Positions 45,621 through 55,144 are shown, counted from the stretch's first letter. The stretch is 64,000 nt of DNA from Vibrio sp. D404a (GCF_030248535.1 NZ_JAHGAJ010000022.1:1-64000), one strand, 5' to 3'. Notes: generated by a model not told the origin, from the sequence alone. Translations and numbers: made by a program.

Positions 45621-46304
45621 TTATTCGAGGCGAGTAATCGTTAGACGTGCGCCCGGGTTTAAGAAACGATGTGTCGCGCTCAACGCTGAGCTTGTTAACC
45701 CATCATCTTGGCTTATGACACCGGAATGGAACGAGACTGCATCAGAATCATCTCGCGCAGCATTAAAGCCTTCACCACCACCAGCAGGACCCGGAATAGT
45801 AGCTGCTGATTCACTGTTCGCTTCAGTACCAGAGTCCCAAACGTCCATATTCATGGTAAAAGACTGGCCTACAGACAAGGTTTTGATATTAATGCCCGAC
45901 TCACCAATAAACGCATCATTGGTATTAACTAACATAGACGCTAACGAGAGGTACTTTGCCTGCTTATAATTTAAGGTTAACGTGACGGTGTCACCCTCAC
46001 CCGGTAAGATAAGGCCATTACCTGACACTCCCTGATAGACACTGCTATCGCTGTTCATGAGATCAATTAGCTGTGAATTACTTCCCCCTTCCGCCAAATA
46101 CTCAAGCTCTGTCGAAGCGCTAGAGCCGATCTGAAATAGATCATAATTGCCGTCGTGAGTTAATATGGCCAGTGGTGACATGGGTTGACTTGGCGTTAGG
46201 TTGGTTACCGTCACGCTATAACGATAGTACTGCTCGTTATCATCACTAGGACAGCCAGCGAGTACCCCAACGGAAGCCGCTATGGCTAGAATACGTAATT
46301 TCAT
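45621..46304 (-). CDS. Spondin-domain lipoprotein
   Basis: 227 residues. AGGAGG precedes the ATG. The lipobox VLAG-C gives lipidated Cys18. The rest is a spondin N-type domain: SASTELEYLAEGG, KYLSLASMLVNTNDAF, DSGTEANSESA and a final HRFLNPGARLTIT. Spondin_N domains are extracellular β-sandwiches known mainly from F-spondin, where they bind proteins or matrix; the bacterial role is unknown. It is 9 bp after its paralogue and 80 bp before the response regulator. Confidence 0.8.
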   Translation of the reverse strand: MKLRILAIAASVGVLAGCPSDDNEQYYRYSVTVTNLTPSQPMSPLAILTHDGNYDLFQIGSSASTELEYLAEGGSNSQLIDLMNSDSSVYQGVSGNGLILPGEGDTVTLTLNYKQAKYLSLASMLVNTNDAFIGESGINIKTLSVGQSFTMNMDVWDSGTEANSESAATIPGPAGGGEGFNAARDDSDAVSFHSGVISQDDGLTSSALSATHRFLNPGARLTITRLE

Positions 46305-46313
46305 AACCGCCTC

Positions 46314-46997
46314 CTATTTCACTTCAATTGTGATGGTCGCCACAGGGTTTAACCAACGGTGGCTACTGTTATCAAGATCGCTTATCCCGCCAGTCGCGTT
46401 GTCATCACCAATGTTTCCGGGATGGATATGAACCTTATCGTTCGATACTGTTGTTTCAACGCCAGTACCGTTAGCGCCAAACGTGATGAACCCCGGGGTC
46501 GGCATACTGCCAGCAAGCTCGTCATTTGCTTCCGTACCAGCATCGTAGCCGTTTAAGGAGACTTTATAGGTTCCCGCTTCTTCAGGGATCTTCCAGCTAT
46601 CAAGACCGACAAATCCATCATTGGTCGGCAACAACATTGCGCCAAGCGATAGGTATTTCAAATCACCGGTATTGATTGTGAGCGAGGTACTGACACCCGG
46701 GTTTAGAATTCCGCTGGCAGGGTTTTCTGACACCACACCACCAGCATTAGAGATGACACTTGAAAGCCCAGAAATATCGCCACCTTCCGCCATAGACTCC
46801 AGCTCTGCACTGGCGGACTCACCCGTTCGGAACATGAATAAGCTCGAGTCATGTGCCGCAACAAGGATCGGTGTAAAGTAAATCCCTTTGGTTGCATTGG
46901 TGATTGAAATATCCAGTTCAGCGGCATTAAGCGTTGAAGCGGACATAGAGAGTGCAAGCGTAGAAAATGTGAGTGCGAAAACTTTTTGCTTGTTCAT
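46314..46997 (-). CDS. Secreted spondin-domain protein
   Basis: 227 residues. The signal peptide ends at TLNAA with no lipobox, so the product is periplasmic or secreted. The domain shares with the next gene SASAELESMAEGG, KYLSLGAMLLPTNDGFVG, DAGTEANDELA and HRWLNPVATITI, showing tandem duplication. The acidic TND/DAGTE parts match the metal-binding edge of spondin N domains. First gene of the probable spondin-spondin-regulator-kinase operon. Confidence 0.8.
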   Translation of the reverse strand: MNKQKVFALTFSTLALSMSASTLNAAELDISITNATKGIYFTPILVAAHDSSLFMFRTGESASAELESMAEGGDISGLSSVISNAGGVVSENPASGILNPGVSTSLTINTGDLKYLSLGAMLLPTNDGFVGLDSWKIPEEAGTYKVSLNGYDAGTEANDELAGSMPTPGFITFGANGTGVETTVSNDKVHIHPGNIGDDNATGGISDLDNSSHRWLNPVATITIEVK

Positions 46998-47108
46998 AAT
47001 GATTCCATCCTAGTTTCGCTCATTGAGCGGGTTATGCCTTTATCAAAAAATGGTCTTCGACCGTGGTGTTGATAATTAGGATGGCGAGGAGATCTATCAG
47101 CCTCTTCA

Positions 47109-47152
47109 TTCAATTCTCATAAAAATCTCACAAGTTTCTATGTTGTATCTCA
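47109..47152 (-). promoter_or_regulatory. Four 11-bp phased direct repeats upstream of the spondin operon
   Basis: On the minus strand TGAGA recurs with starts 11 bp apart at plus positions 47148-47152, 47126-47130 and 47115-47119, with a degenerate ATAGA at 47137-47141. Spacing of 11 bp is the signature of OmpR/PhoB-type binding. A possible -10 (GATAGA) lies about 15 bp downstream at 47094-47099. Confidence 0.6.
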
Positions 47153-47197
47153 CGCGCTTTATCTACCGGCTTAACCTGCTCATATACCAAGCGCCAA

Positions 47198-47230
47198 TAA
47201 AAAAGGCTCAGTGATTGATTCACTGAGCCT
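47198..47230 (-). terminator. Terminator after yggL
   Basis: 11-bp stem (47204-47214 with 47220-47230), 5-nt loop, then an A run on the plus strand, which is a T run for the minus strand. Confidence 0.9.
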
Positions 47231-47331
47231 TCGGCTATTCACGGTATTGCTAGAGTGAGTCACTGTATTAGCAAAGTCATTAACTCTAGCTAAGTGCTTT
47301 CCTCACCAACTATATAAGCCGTTGGTGGGAG

Positions 47332-47670
47332 TTATAGGTAGTTTGCGTCTACCAATTCGCTGACTTCTACTTTGCTTACTTCTGCGCGCGCTTCAAGCCA
47401 CTGAGCAACTTGTAGCTGCTCTGCTTCTGTTACTGAACGGTAACGCTCTGTCGCACATACGAAGCCTTCAAATAGTTCAAGACCACCGCCGCCAAAGCAC
47501 AGGCCAATGCCATCGATAAAATCAATAAACTCATCGATAAACACATCGTACTGATCAAAGTCAGTGATAGATGTTGTGCAGCTTACTTCAAAACCTAAAA
47601 TGGCGAACTCACCTAGGTAAAGCTTTTTACGTAGACGACGGTTCTTGTTTTCGATCTTATCTAATTTCAT
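47332..47670 (-). CDS. yggL: YggL family (DUF469) 50S ribosome-associated protein
   Basis: 112 residues. The basic start KNRRLRKKLYLGEFAILGFEVSC and central DQYDVFIDEFIDFIDGIGLCFGGGG are typical. E. coli YggL binds the 50S subunit. AGAGAGAT lies before the ATG. Stands alone with its own terminator. Confidence 0.82.
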   Translation of the reverse strand: MKLDKIENKNRRLRKKLYLGEFAILGFEVSCTTSITDFDQYDVFIDEFIDFIDGIGLCFGGGGLELFEGFVCATERYRSVTEAEQLQVAQWLEARAEVSKVEVSELVDANYL

Positions 47671-47908
47671 AGCAATCTCTCTTTCATTGAGTCACCCATT
47701 TATCTTGGGGATATAAGCATTTATACACACTAGCAGACTAATTCCAAAGAGATTTATAAGGCATTGAGCCCAAAAGCGTAATATTCGTGCTACAGCAACA
47801 AAACCTTAATATAATTTATAAAAATGTGTCACTTACTTCCATCAGGATTAGCTCCATATTGAAACTATTACTCTAATAACCAGATCAATCTCAATAGGAA
47901 GCAAACTC

Positions 47909-49933
47909 ATGAGCAAGGAAACATTCGATAGCCGCCGCTTTAATAATAGCGATAACAAGCCTTTTGAAGAGGTGCTAGAAGCAAGCCTATCACGTCGTAG
48001 TATTCTTAAAGGCGGCTTGGGTATCAGTGCAATGACTGCATTTGGTGCTTTCGGCCTTGCCGGTCACAGCGCTCCAGCTGCAGCCTCTTCGGCTTCATCA
48101 CCAGCAAAAAGCACAGCTCAACTCGCATTTGAATCGGTAAAAGGTTCGCTAACGGACAGTGTTGTCGTCCCTAAAGGCTATGTGGCTCAAGTACTGGTTC
48201 CATGGGGAACGCCACTTAATGCACAAGGCAACGCATGGCGTGCAGATGGCAAAAACAGTGGTGATGACCAAGCTAACGCACTCGGCATGCACCACGATGG
48301 CATGCACTTCTTCCCACTTGATGGCAACAGTAACGATGGTCTGCTTGTGATCAACCATGAATACATTGACCAAAAAGCATTACACCCGAATGGTCCTACC
48401 TACCAAGATGGCGCTCGTACTAGCATTGATGAAGTTCGCAAAGAGATAAATGCACACGGTGTGAGTGTTGTGCGCGTTAAGCTAGAGGGTAATCAGTGGG
48501 TTATGGTCGACAACGATCCATTGAACCGTCGCTACACGGGTGCAACAACGATGGATCTTGCAGGTCCGGTTGCTTACACCGACCTAGTGAAAACCAAATA
48601 CTCACCTGACGGAAGCCAAGCTCGCGGCACACTCAACAACTGTGGTAATGGCTACACGCCTTGGGGCACTTACCTAACATGTGAAGAAAACTGGCCAGGC
48701 TATTTCGTCAATAAGGGTCAAACCACGACGGCACAAGAACGCATCGGCATTGCGACAGACAAAACACGCTACGGCTGGGATACGCTTGCAGACAATTCTG
48801 AAGAGAGACTGGATGAGTTCTCTCGTTTCGACGTCACACCTAATGGAAAATCAGCGAAAGACGACTATCGTAACGAAGCGCATGGTCATGGATACATTGT
48901 AGAAATCGACCCATACACGGCGAACTCACGTGCGAAAAAGCGTACTGCATTGGGCTGTTTCCGTCACGAAGGTTGTACCTTTGGTAAATTAACCGAAGGT
49001 CAGCCAGTGGTGTTCTATTCTGGTCACGACTCGCGTTTTGAATACCTTTACAAGTTTGTTTCAGATGCGAAGTGGGATCCAAAAGATGCGAAGCCAGAAA
49101 ACCGACTTGTTGCTGGTGATAAGTACATGGACAAAGGCACGCTCTATGTGGCTCGATTCAACGAAGATGGTACAGGTTCTTGGTTACCGTTGACGCTAAA
49201 CAGCATGGCTGCGAAAGGTGGCAAGCTGTCTGACACATTTAATTCTCAAGCTGAGTTGATTGTAAATACTGCTGGCGCCGCTGACCTTGTTGGCGCAACA
49301 CCGATGGATCGCCCTGAGTGGTGTGCAGTTGACCCAATGACGGGTACAGCTTACCTCACGCTTACTAACAACACTAAGCGCAAAGAGCCAAACTCTGCGA
49401 ACCCTCGCATTAACAACAAGTTTGGTCATGTCATTCGTTGGGATGAAGGCAAAACCGCAGACGCGTTCCAATGGGATATCTTTGTGTTTGGCTCACCAGC
49501 GGTTTCCGATCCTAAGATCAACCGTTCAGGCCTAAACGACATCAACCAATTTGCTAGCCCAGACGGATTGGCGTTCGATGGTCGCGGTATTCTGTGGATT
49601 CAAACCGATAATGGCGCAGATGAAGTGACTCAATACACCAATGACCAGATGCTAGCGGTCGTTCCAACTCAACTGACGGACGACAATGGCGACCACGCAG
49701 TGATAGGTGCGGAAAACCAAAGCGAATTAAAGCGCTTCTTTGTTGGCCCTAACGGTTGTGAAGTAACGGGATTCACTATCAGCCCTGATTACAAATCTCT
49801 GTTTGTAAATATCCAACACCCAGCGAACTGGCCAATGTCGGATGATGCAACCGCAGAAACCAAAGGCAGTGTTCGCCCAAGAGCTGCAACAGTAGTTATT
49901 CGTCGTGAAGATGGCGGTGAAATCGCGGTTTAA
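47909..49933 (+). CDS. phoX: PhoX-family alkaline phosphatase, Tat-exported
   Basis: 674 residues. The Tat signal SRRSILKGGLGISAMTAFG is followed by an Ala/Ser-rich stretch. The catalytic part has NHEYIDQKALHPNG, GNGYTPWGTYLTCEENWPGYF, EAHGHGYIVEIDPY, LGCFRHEGCTFG and SPDGLAFDGRGILWIQTDNG, all typical of the calcium/iron PhoX enzymes. It releases phosphate from organic phosphomonoesters in the periplasm. AGGAAG precedes the ATG. I found no convincing Pho box. Confidence 0.9.
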   Translation: MSKETFDSRRFNNSDNKPFEEVLEASLSRRSILKGGLGISAMTAFGAFGLAGHSAPAAASSASSPAKSTAQLAFESVKGSLTDSVVVPKGYVAQVLVPWGTPLNAQGNAWRADGKNSGDDQANALGMHHDGMHFFPLDGNSNDGLLVINHEYIDQKALHPNGPTYQDGARTSIDEVRKEINAHGVSVVRVKLEGNQWVMVDNDPLNRRYTGATTMDLAGPVAYTDLVKTKYSPDGSQARGTLNNCGNGYTPWGTYLTCEENWPGYFVNKGQTTTAQERIGIATDKTRYGWDTLADNSEERLDEFSRFDVTPNGKSAKDDYRNEAHGHGYIVEIDPYTANSRAKKRTALGCFRHEGCTFGKLTEGQPVVFYSGHDSRFEYLYKFVSDAKWDPKDAKPENRLVAGDKYMDKGTLYVARFNEDGTGSWLPLTLNSMAAKGGKLSDTFNSQAELIVNTAGAADLVGATPMDRPEWCAVDPMTGTAYLTLTNNTKRKEPNSANPRINNKFGHVIRWDEGKTADAFQWDIFVFGSPAVSDPKINRSGLNDINQFASPDGLAFDGRGILWIQTDNGADEVTQYTNDQMLAVVPTQLTDDNGDHAVIGAENQSELKRFFVGPNGCEVTGFTISPDYKSLFVNIQHPANWPMSDDATAETKGSVRPRAATVVIRREDGGEIAV

Positions 49934-49957
49934 AACTACGTAGTCCACCTAAAAGCA

Positions 49958-49994
49958 AAAGGGCGATGGATATCGAATCCATCGCCCTTTCTAA
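49958..49994. terminator. Hairpin terminator between phoX and lysE-type gene
   Basis: Perfect 13-bp stem (49958-49970 with 49978-49990), 7-nt loop, moderate A and T ends, likely serving both convergent genes. Confidence 0.85.
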
Positions 49995-50011
49995 TTATGA
50001 AATCTACAATA

Positions 50012-50632
50012 TCAGCTCACAAACAGCCACACACCAACGCCCATCATCAATGTGCCAGCGATACGGTTCATTAGACGAACGTTGTCTGCTTGTCCTAGCA
50101 AATGCTTCAAGCTCTTACCACCTGTCGCGTATAGCGTCATACAGACAAACTCTGATACCAAGATAATAGAAACCAGAATAGACAACTGAGGCACTAACGC
50201 CTTAGAGCTATTAATGAATGGCGGCAGCAGAGAAATCATAAATGCCCAGCCTTTTGGGTTCGCGATTGCTGTCACGAAGCCTTGTACAACGAGATCCCAA
50301 TCATTGCCTGTCGCTTGATTCTGATTATCGGTACTGATCGCGAGTTTACCTTTCGAGCGCCACATTTGAACACCGAGGTAAAACAGATACGCAGCACCGA
50401 CAAACTTAAACCCAGTGAATAACCAAGGGTAGTTAAGCATGATAGACGCGATACCTAAGACCGCTGCCACTGATACCACACCAACGCCAACCAGTTCGCC
50501 CGCCATCATCCATAATGTACGACGATAGCCGATGCTCATCCCTAGCGTTAACGCTAGCGTCATACACATACCCGGGGTGATTGAGACAAAAAAGAATGTT
50601 GGGATAAATGCTAATAACAGTGCGCTATCCAT
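50012..50632 (-). CDS. LysE/RhtB-family amino acid exporter
   Basis: 206 residues with about six hydrophobic segments and the signature ITPGMCMTLALTLGMSIGYRRTL near the start, then FVGAAYLFYLGVQMWRS. The family exports amino acids or homoserine lactones. Specific substrate unknown. Convergent with phoX. Confidence 0.87.
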   Translation of the reverse strand: MDSALLLAFIPTFFFVSITPGMCMTLALTLGMSIGYRRTLWMMAGELVGVGVVSVAAVLGIASIMLNYPWLFTGFKFVGAAYLFYLGVQMWRSKGKLAISTDNQNQATGNDWDLVVQGFVTAIANPKGWAFMISLLPPFINSSKALVPQLSILVSIILVSEFVCMTLYATGGKSLKHLLGQADNVRLMNRIAGTLMMGVGVWLFVS

Positions 50633-50684
50633 AGTACTACCTTACTTACGCGGACGAGGTGAGCTTTCTCATCACCTATAGAGG

Positions 50685-50712
50685 AAAAAAGAGCCACATG
50701 ATGTGGCTCTTT
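50685..50712 (-). terminator. Terminator after the helicase gene
   Basis: AGAGCCACA (50690-50698) pairs with TGTGGCTCT (50702-50710) across 3 nt, then a run of six T on the minus strand. Confidence 0.87.
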
Positions 50713-50734
50713 CGCTTTCATTAGAACAACCGCA

Positions 50735-52021
50735 CTACTTACGACGGTTTTTGATGCGCTTCATCATAGCAAGACGACGCTCAGCGTTCGCTTGGTCTGG
50801 CTTCTCTTCGTTCGCATTGTTCTTACGGCCTTGGCGGTTCTTATAAGCCGATTTTGTGTTTAGCTTCTCAATGTAAGCATCACGTTTCTTCGGTTCATAG
50901 CCTGGCTGTTCAACACGACGAATACGTTGTTGAATCAGTTTCTCTACTTGCACAACCGTCAGTTCTTCTTCACGATTTACAAAAGAAACCGCATGACCTT
51001 GTTTACCTGCACGACCAGTACGGCCAATTCGGTGAACATAGTCTTCTGCTAGGAATGGCATGTCGTAGTTGATTACGTGTGGTAGGTCTTCGATATCTAG
51101 ACCACGCGCCGCAACGTCCGTTGCTACCATCACACGGGCTTTACCTTCTTTAAAATCATCCAAGGCACGACGACGAGCGCTTTGTGCTTTATCACCGTGA
51201 CACAGTACCGCTTTGATACCGTCAAGTTTCAGCTCTTTAACCACTTCATTCGCGGTTTCTTTGTAGTTCACAAATACCAGAACTTGACGCCAGTTCTTAC
51301 GGCCAATCAGCTCAGAAAGCAGTTCAGTTTTGCGCTCTTGATCCACTGGGTAAACCACGTGACCAACGGTTGCTGCCGTCGAGTTTTCACGCTCAACACT
51401 GATGCGCTTAGGCTTACGCAGAATATCAACAGAAAGCTGGTTAAGTTGAGTCGATGTTGTTGCTGAGAACATCATGATTTGAGGTGACGTCTCAACGTCT
51501 AGCATGATCTTACGTACTGCATTGATAAAACCCATATCTAGAATACGGTCTGCTTCATCAAAAACAAGGAACTCAAGGTTCGAAATAGAGAGATTGCCCT
51601 CTTCTAGGTGCTCTTCTAGACGACCCGGCGTTGCCACAAGGATATCAACACCAAGATCTAGTTGGCGAACCTGTGATGACATCTTATTACCGCCGTATAC
51701 AGCCGCAACACTTAGCTCGGTGTACTTAACGTAATCTTTGATGTTTTGCGCGATTTGCGCAGCCAATTCACGTGTTGGAGCAAGAATCAACGCACGAGCA
51801 GTACCACGTGACGCCTTGTTGCCGCTGTTCAACAAGTGCTGAATAACAGGTAATGAAAACGCAGCTGTTTTGCCCGTACCCGTTTGTGCCGTAGCAAAAA
51901 TATCATGGCCTTTACGCGCCATTGGGATCGCTTTTTGTTGAATAGGTGTGAGTTTTTCATAACCACACTCAGTCAGCGCTTTTACGAGTTCAGGAGCAAA
52001 ACCTTGAGAGGAAAATGACAT
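50735..52021 (-). CDS. DEAD-box RNA helicase, RhlE-like
   Basis: 428 residues. The Q motif LTPIQQKAIP, Walker A AQTGTGKTAAF, DEAD, SAT, ARGLDIEDL and HRIGRTGRAG are all intact. After about residue 370 the tail is basic (KKRDAYIEKLNTKSAYKNRQGRKNN) and short. It unwinds RNA with ATP, probably in ribosome assembly or cold adaptation. The upstream region carries a long inverted repeat. Confidence 0.92.
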   Translation of the reverse strand: MSFSSQGFAPELVKALTECGYEKLTPIQQKAIPMARKGHDIFATAQTGTGKTAAFSLPVIQHLLNSGNKASRGTARALILAPTRELAAQIAQNIKDYVKYTELSVAAVYGGNKMSSQVRQLDLGVDILVATPGRLEEHLEEGNLSISNLEFLVFDEADRILDMGFINAVRKIMLDVETSPQIMMFSATTSTQLNQLSVDILRKPKRISVERENSTAATVGHVVYPVDQERKTELLSELIGRKNWRQVLVFVNYKETANEVVKELKLDGIKAVLCHGDKAQSARRRALDDFKEGKARVMVATDVAARGLDIEDLPHVINYDMPFLAEDYVHRIGRTGRAGKQGHAVSFVNREEELTVVQVEKLIQQRIRRVEQPGYEPKKRDAYIEKLNTKSAYKNRQGRKNNANEEKPDQANAERRLAMMKRIKNRRK

Positions 52022-52080
52022 TGTTACGAGTTCCTTAAGCAGACAGCCTACATTTTTATTTCAGCCGAGCACTATAAAGT

Positions 52081-52139
52081 AATTAGAGTGATTTATCTCA
52101 CATTTATCGTGATATAACGCAAATTTTATCACTCTAATT
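52081..52139. promoter_or_regulatory. 12-bp perfect inverted repeat upstream of the helicase
   Basis: AATTAGAGTGAT (52081-52092) and ATCACTCTAATT (52128-52139) flank 35 bp. A possible minus-strand -10 (TATAGT, 52071-52076) is just downstream, so the repeat lies around the promoter; it may be an operator pair or part of an RNA leader. Confidence 0.55.
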
Positions 52140-52180
52140 GGCACTTATTGAGAATAGAGCCCAACAAGTGCCATTATTGC

Positions 52181-53164
52181 TTACTTCAAGCCGCACAGTT
52201 TGAGCAATACCTGTTCAAGGTCTGCCCAAGGCATGAGTTGTGAATCAATCACTTCCAAACGAGATTCAAAGCCGTCTAGCGTGATTTCATGGACAGAAAC
52301 GACCTGATTGGCAACGTTAAATGCGTAACAACCCTGATCGGTATTGACTACAGCTTTCACCCTTTCAGCTTGCAGTGCAGAGAACATTGAAAACAGCTCG
52401 TCAAAGTCGAACTTATGCTCTGCGCCAAACAACCAACCACAGCTAAAGTAGCCCTGACCTTTGTTCTCTTTGCGGATAAAGGCTTCACCCGGTGGTAACT
52501 CAAACTGAGGCTCTTGCTCAGCATGTTCATGATGATGCGCTTCAATGCTAGATGATGCGCTACCGTGAACTCGCTCAATATCGAGCACCTCTAATGGTAC
52601 TTCGCCATCGTGAATCAGTTTGTGGAACACCTTCGCGGGCTCTTGATTGGTTACCCAATCATTAAACGTATCGATATCTTCAGAGTGAACAAGATCGACC
52701 TTAGTCCCTAAGATAACGTCTGCACTGTCCAGTTGATCATTGAAGTTTTGATTCGAGGTGTACTTCTCATCTGATAAGTAGCGTGGATCAACCAGACCTA
52801 ATGTCGCTTTCAAATCAACATAAGGTGCGTACTGCTCTGATGTCAGTGTCGCAATCACTTGTTTTGGGTGGCCCAGCCCGGTAGGCTCGATTAAAAGGCG
52901 ATCAGGTTTTTGACGCAATAGTGCATTGATGCCAACCGACATAGGAACACCCGCAGTACAACACATACACCCGCCAGGTACTTCTTTAATCATCGCACCT
53001 TGGTCAGTCATTAAGGCGCCATCAATACCAATTTCACCAAATTCGTTAACCAATACCGCCCAGTTTTCATTTTCTGGTTTGTTTTTCAGCAAGTTTAAAA
53101 TCGCGGTTGTTTTACCCACACCGAGAAAGCCAGTAATAATATTGGTAGGAACTCTGTTCGTCAT
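52181..53164 (-). CDS. CobW/COG0523 family GTPase (metallochaperone type)
   Basis: 327 residues. Walker A GFLGVGKTT (12-20), the metal motif GGCMCC (Cys66, 68, 69) and a CobW C-terminal domain. A His-rich stretch HHHEHAEQEP at about 214-223 probably binds metal. The family hands Zn, Co or other metals to client proteins using GTP. The metal here is unknown. Its ribosome binding site sits in a small hairpin. Confidence 0.87.
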   Translation of the reverse strand: MTNRVPTNIITGFLGVGKTTAILNLLKNKPENENWAVLVNEFGEIGIDGALMTDQGAMIKEVPGGCMCCTAGVPMSVGINALLRQKPDRLLIEPTGLGHPKQVIATLTSEQYAPYVDLKATLGLVDPRYLSDEKYTSNQNFNDQLDSADVILGTKVDLVHSEDIDTFNDWVTNQEPAKVFHKLIHDGEVPLEVLDIERVHGSASSSIEAHHHEHAEQEPQFELPPGEAFIRKENKGQGYFSCGWLFGAEHKFDFDELFSMFSALQAERVKAVVNTDQGCYAFNVANQVVSVHEITLDGFESRLEVIDSQLMPWADLEQVLLKLCGLK

Positions 53165-53737
53165 AGTCCATTCTCCTTTTTTAAGGAGTATATAACGATT
53201 ATCAAAGGTTTGTCCGCAATGGATTCATAGCACACGATAGGAAGAGAGAGTTGTCTAAGGGTTAGGTTAGAGAGGCTTATTGAAGCTTTACGTGAAAGCC
53301 AACGATAGGGTTAGATGAAAAATTTCCGATGCTCCAAATAGACTAAAGGCGCACTTCGGTAGCGCGCCTTACCCTCGTTACTCAATCGTGAGTTCGCGAA
53401 TCAGGAAGTCGTAACATCGACCTGAACAGTTAACGAGGAACTAGATAATTTTCTTTTGAATCCATCCAAATTGTGTGTAAAACCTCACTTCTCCTTGCGG
53501 TTCGTTATGTTGCTTTACGCTTTAACTATGGTTCATTTTTACAGTAATTCAAGTTACCACTAGAGAAACGAGCAAAATTGTGACGGTGATTCCACTATAT
53601 TGTTCATAGCTCTTATCTATCTAATAGACTACTTTCATAAATGAAATTCAACTTTGCATCTTTGTTGCTATAGGATAAACAAGGGAGGCGTATAATTTAC
53701 GACACCCCCACAAAACCAACTCTGGAGCCCAGTTTCA
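53165..53737. other. 573-bp region between CobW gene and clcA
   Basis: No gene. AAGGCGC (53346-53352) pairs with GCGCCTT (53364-53370), and CCTCGTTA (53373-53380) pairs with TAACGAGG (53431-53438), suggesting structured RNA. A good -10 TATAAT is at 53691-53696, 42 bp before clcA. No Zur- or PurR-like site seen. Confidence 0.5.
53173..53188 (-). promoter_or_regulatory. Hairpin covering the Shine-Dalgarno site of the CobW gene
   Basis: On the minus strand CTCCTT-AAAA-AAGGAG forms a 6-bp stem, and its 3' arm AAGGAG is the ribosome binding site, 8 nt before the ATG. It may lower or control translation. Confidence 0.6.
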
Positions 53738-55144
53738 ATGACCAATAGAGAGAAAATAAAGCAGTCCTTTTTAGCAAAAATGCCAAGGGATGCTATCAAC
53801 CAATTTCTCTCTAGAGACAAAACCCCTGTATCTGTTCTAATTCTCTCTTGTATTGTCGGTATCCTTGCTGGTTTAGTTGGAACTTACTTCGAAGTTGCCG
53901 TTCATTTCATCACAGAAACTCGTACCGATTGGCTAAAAGACGAAATTGGCGGCTACTTACCACTCTGGCTAGCGGCCTTTCTTATTAGTGCTGCATTCGC
54001 CTTTATCGGCTATTTCCTCGTTCACCGCTTTGCTCCTGAAGCCGCAGGGTCAGGTATTCCTGAAATTGAGGGCGCAATGGACGGGATGCGTCCGGTTCGT
54101 TGGTGGCGAGTTCTACCTGTAAAGTTCTTTGGCGGTATGGGCGCACTCGGTTCTGGTATGGTGTTAGGTCGTGAAGGTCCGACGGTACAGATGGGCGGCA
54201 GCATCGGTCGCATGGTTACTGACATCTTTCGTGTAAAAGATGATGATAGCCGCCACTCTTTACTTGCCTCGGGCGCAGCAGGTGGTTTAGCCGCTGCATT
54301 CAACGCGCCACTAGCTGGGATCATGTTCGTTGTTGAAGAGATGCGACCGCAGTTTCGTTACTCACTTATTTCGATCAAGGCCGTCATCATTTCGGCCGTT
54401 TCTGCCAACATCGTATTTCGCTCTATTAACGGACAGTCGGCTGTTATCACCATGCCTCAGTATCAGGAACCTGAGCTGAGTGCGCTTTGGCTGTTCTTAC
54501 TACTCGGCGTATTGTTCGGGTTGTTTGGCGTCATTTTCAATAAATTGATCACCCTTTCACAAGACATGTTTGTCGCAATACACAAAAACGACCGTAAACG
54601 CTACCTGATTACAGGTACGCTGCTTGGTGGCTGCTTTGGCTTATTGCTTCTCTATATTCCCGAGTTAACGGGTGGTGGTATTGGCATCATCCCAAATGTC
54701 ACCAACGGTAATTACAGTACCAACATTTTACTACTTATCTTTTTAGGACGTGTGCTTACCACGCTACTCTGTTTTGGCTCTGGCGCACCGGGTGGTATCT
54801 TTGCCCCTATGCTTGCACTCGGAACACTCTTTGGTTACGCATTTGGACTTATCGCTGCAGCACTCTTTCCTGAGCTGACTATAGAACCGGGGATGTTTGC
54901 GATTGCAGGTATGGGGGCACTATTCGCCGCAACTGTGCGCGCACCGATAACAGGAATTTTACTGGTTATCGAAATGACGAATAACTACTACCTTATCTTA
55001 CCCTTGATCATCACTTGTCTAGGTGCCGTAATCATTGCTCAGGTGCTGGGTGGTCAGCCGATATACAGTCAACTACTAAACCGCACATTAAAAAACGAGA
55101 AATTAAGACAACAAGATCTCCCTCAGCAAGAGGAAGTGCGCTAA
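53738..55144 (+). CDS. clcA: ClcA-type H+/Cl- exchange transporter
   Basis: 468 residues. The chloride-path motifs GSGIPE (104-109), GREGP with gating Glu146 and GAPGGIFAP are intact. It exchanges two Cl- for one H+ in the inner membrane and helps in acid stress. The TGGAGCC box lies about 10 nt before the ATG. No CBS domains. Confidence 0.94.
   Translation: MTNREKIKQSFLAKMPRDAINQFLSRDKTPVSVLILSCIVGILAGLVGTYFEVAVHFITETRTDWLKDEIGGYLPLWLAAFLISAAFAFIGYFLVHRFAPEAAGSGIPEIEGAMDGMRPVRWWRVLPVKFFGGMGALGSGMVLGREGPTVQMGGSIGRMVTDIFRVKDDDSRHSLLASGAAGGLAAAFNAPLAGIMFVVEEMRPQFRYSLISIKAVIISAVSANIVFRSINGQSAVITMPQYQEPELSALWLFLLLGVLFGLFGVIFNKLITLSQDMFVAIHKNDRKRYLITGTLLGGCFGLLLLYIPELTGGGIGIIPNVTNGNYSTNILLLIFLGRVLTTLLCFGSGAPGGIFAPMLALGTLFGYAFGLIAAALFPELTIEPGMFAIAGMGALFAATVRAPITGILLVIEMTNNYYLILPLIITCLGAVIIAQVLGGQPIYSQLLNRTLKNEKLRQQDLPQQEEVR

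Larger units (their letters stand above)
46998..47331. other. Spondin operon promoter region and yggL terminator
   Basis: 334 bp without a gene. It contains the 11-bp repeats and the terminator at 47198-47230. Nothing else was recognised. Confidence 0.6.

Noticed and set aside
47829..47850. Possible Pho box before phoX
   Set aside because: Only one TGTCA half is present at the right spacing; the second half does not match.
53165..53215. Zur operator before the CobW gene
   Set aside because: The only palindrome is the Shine-Dalgarno hairpin; nothing resembles the Zur consensus.
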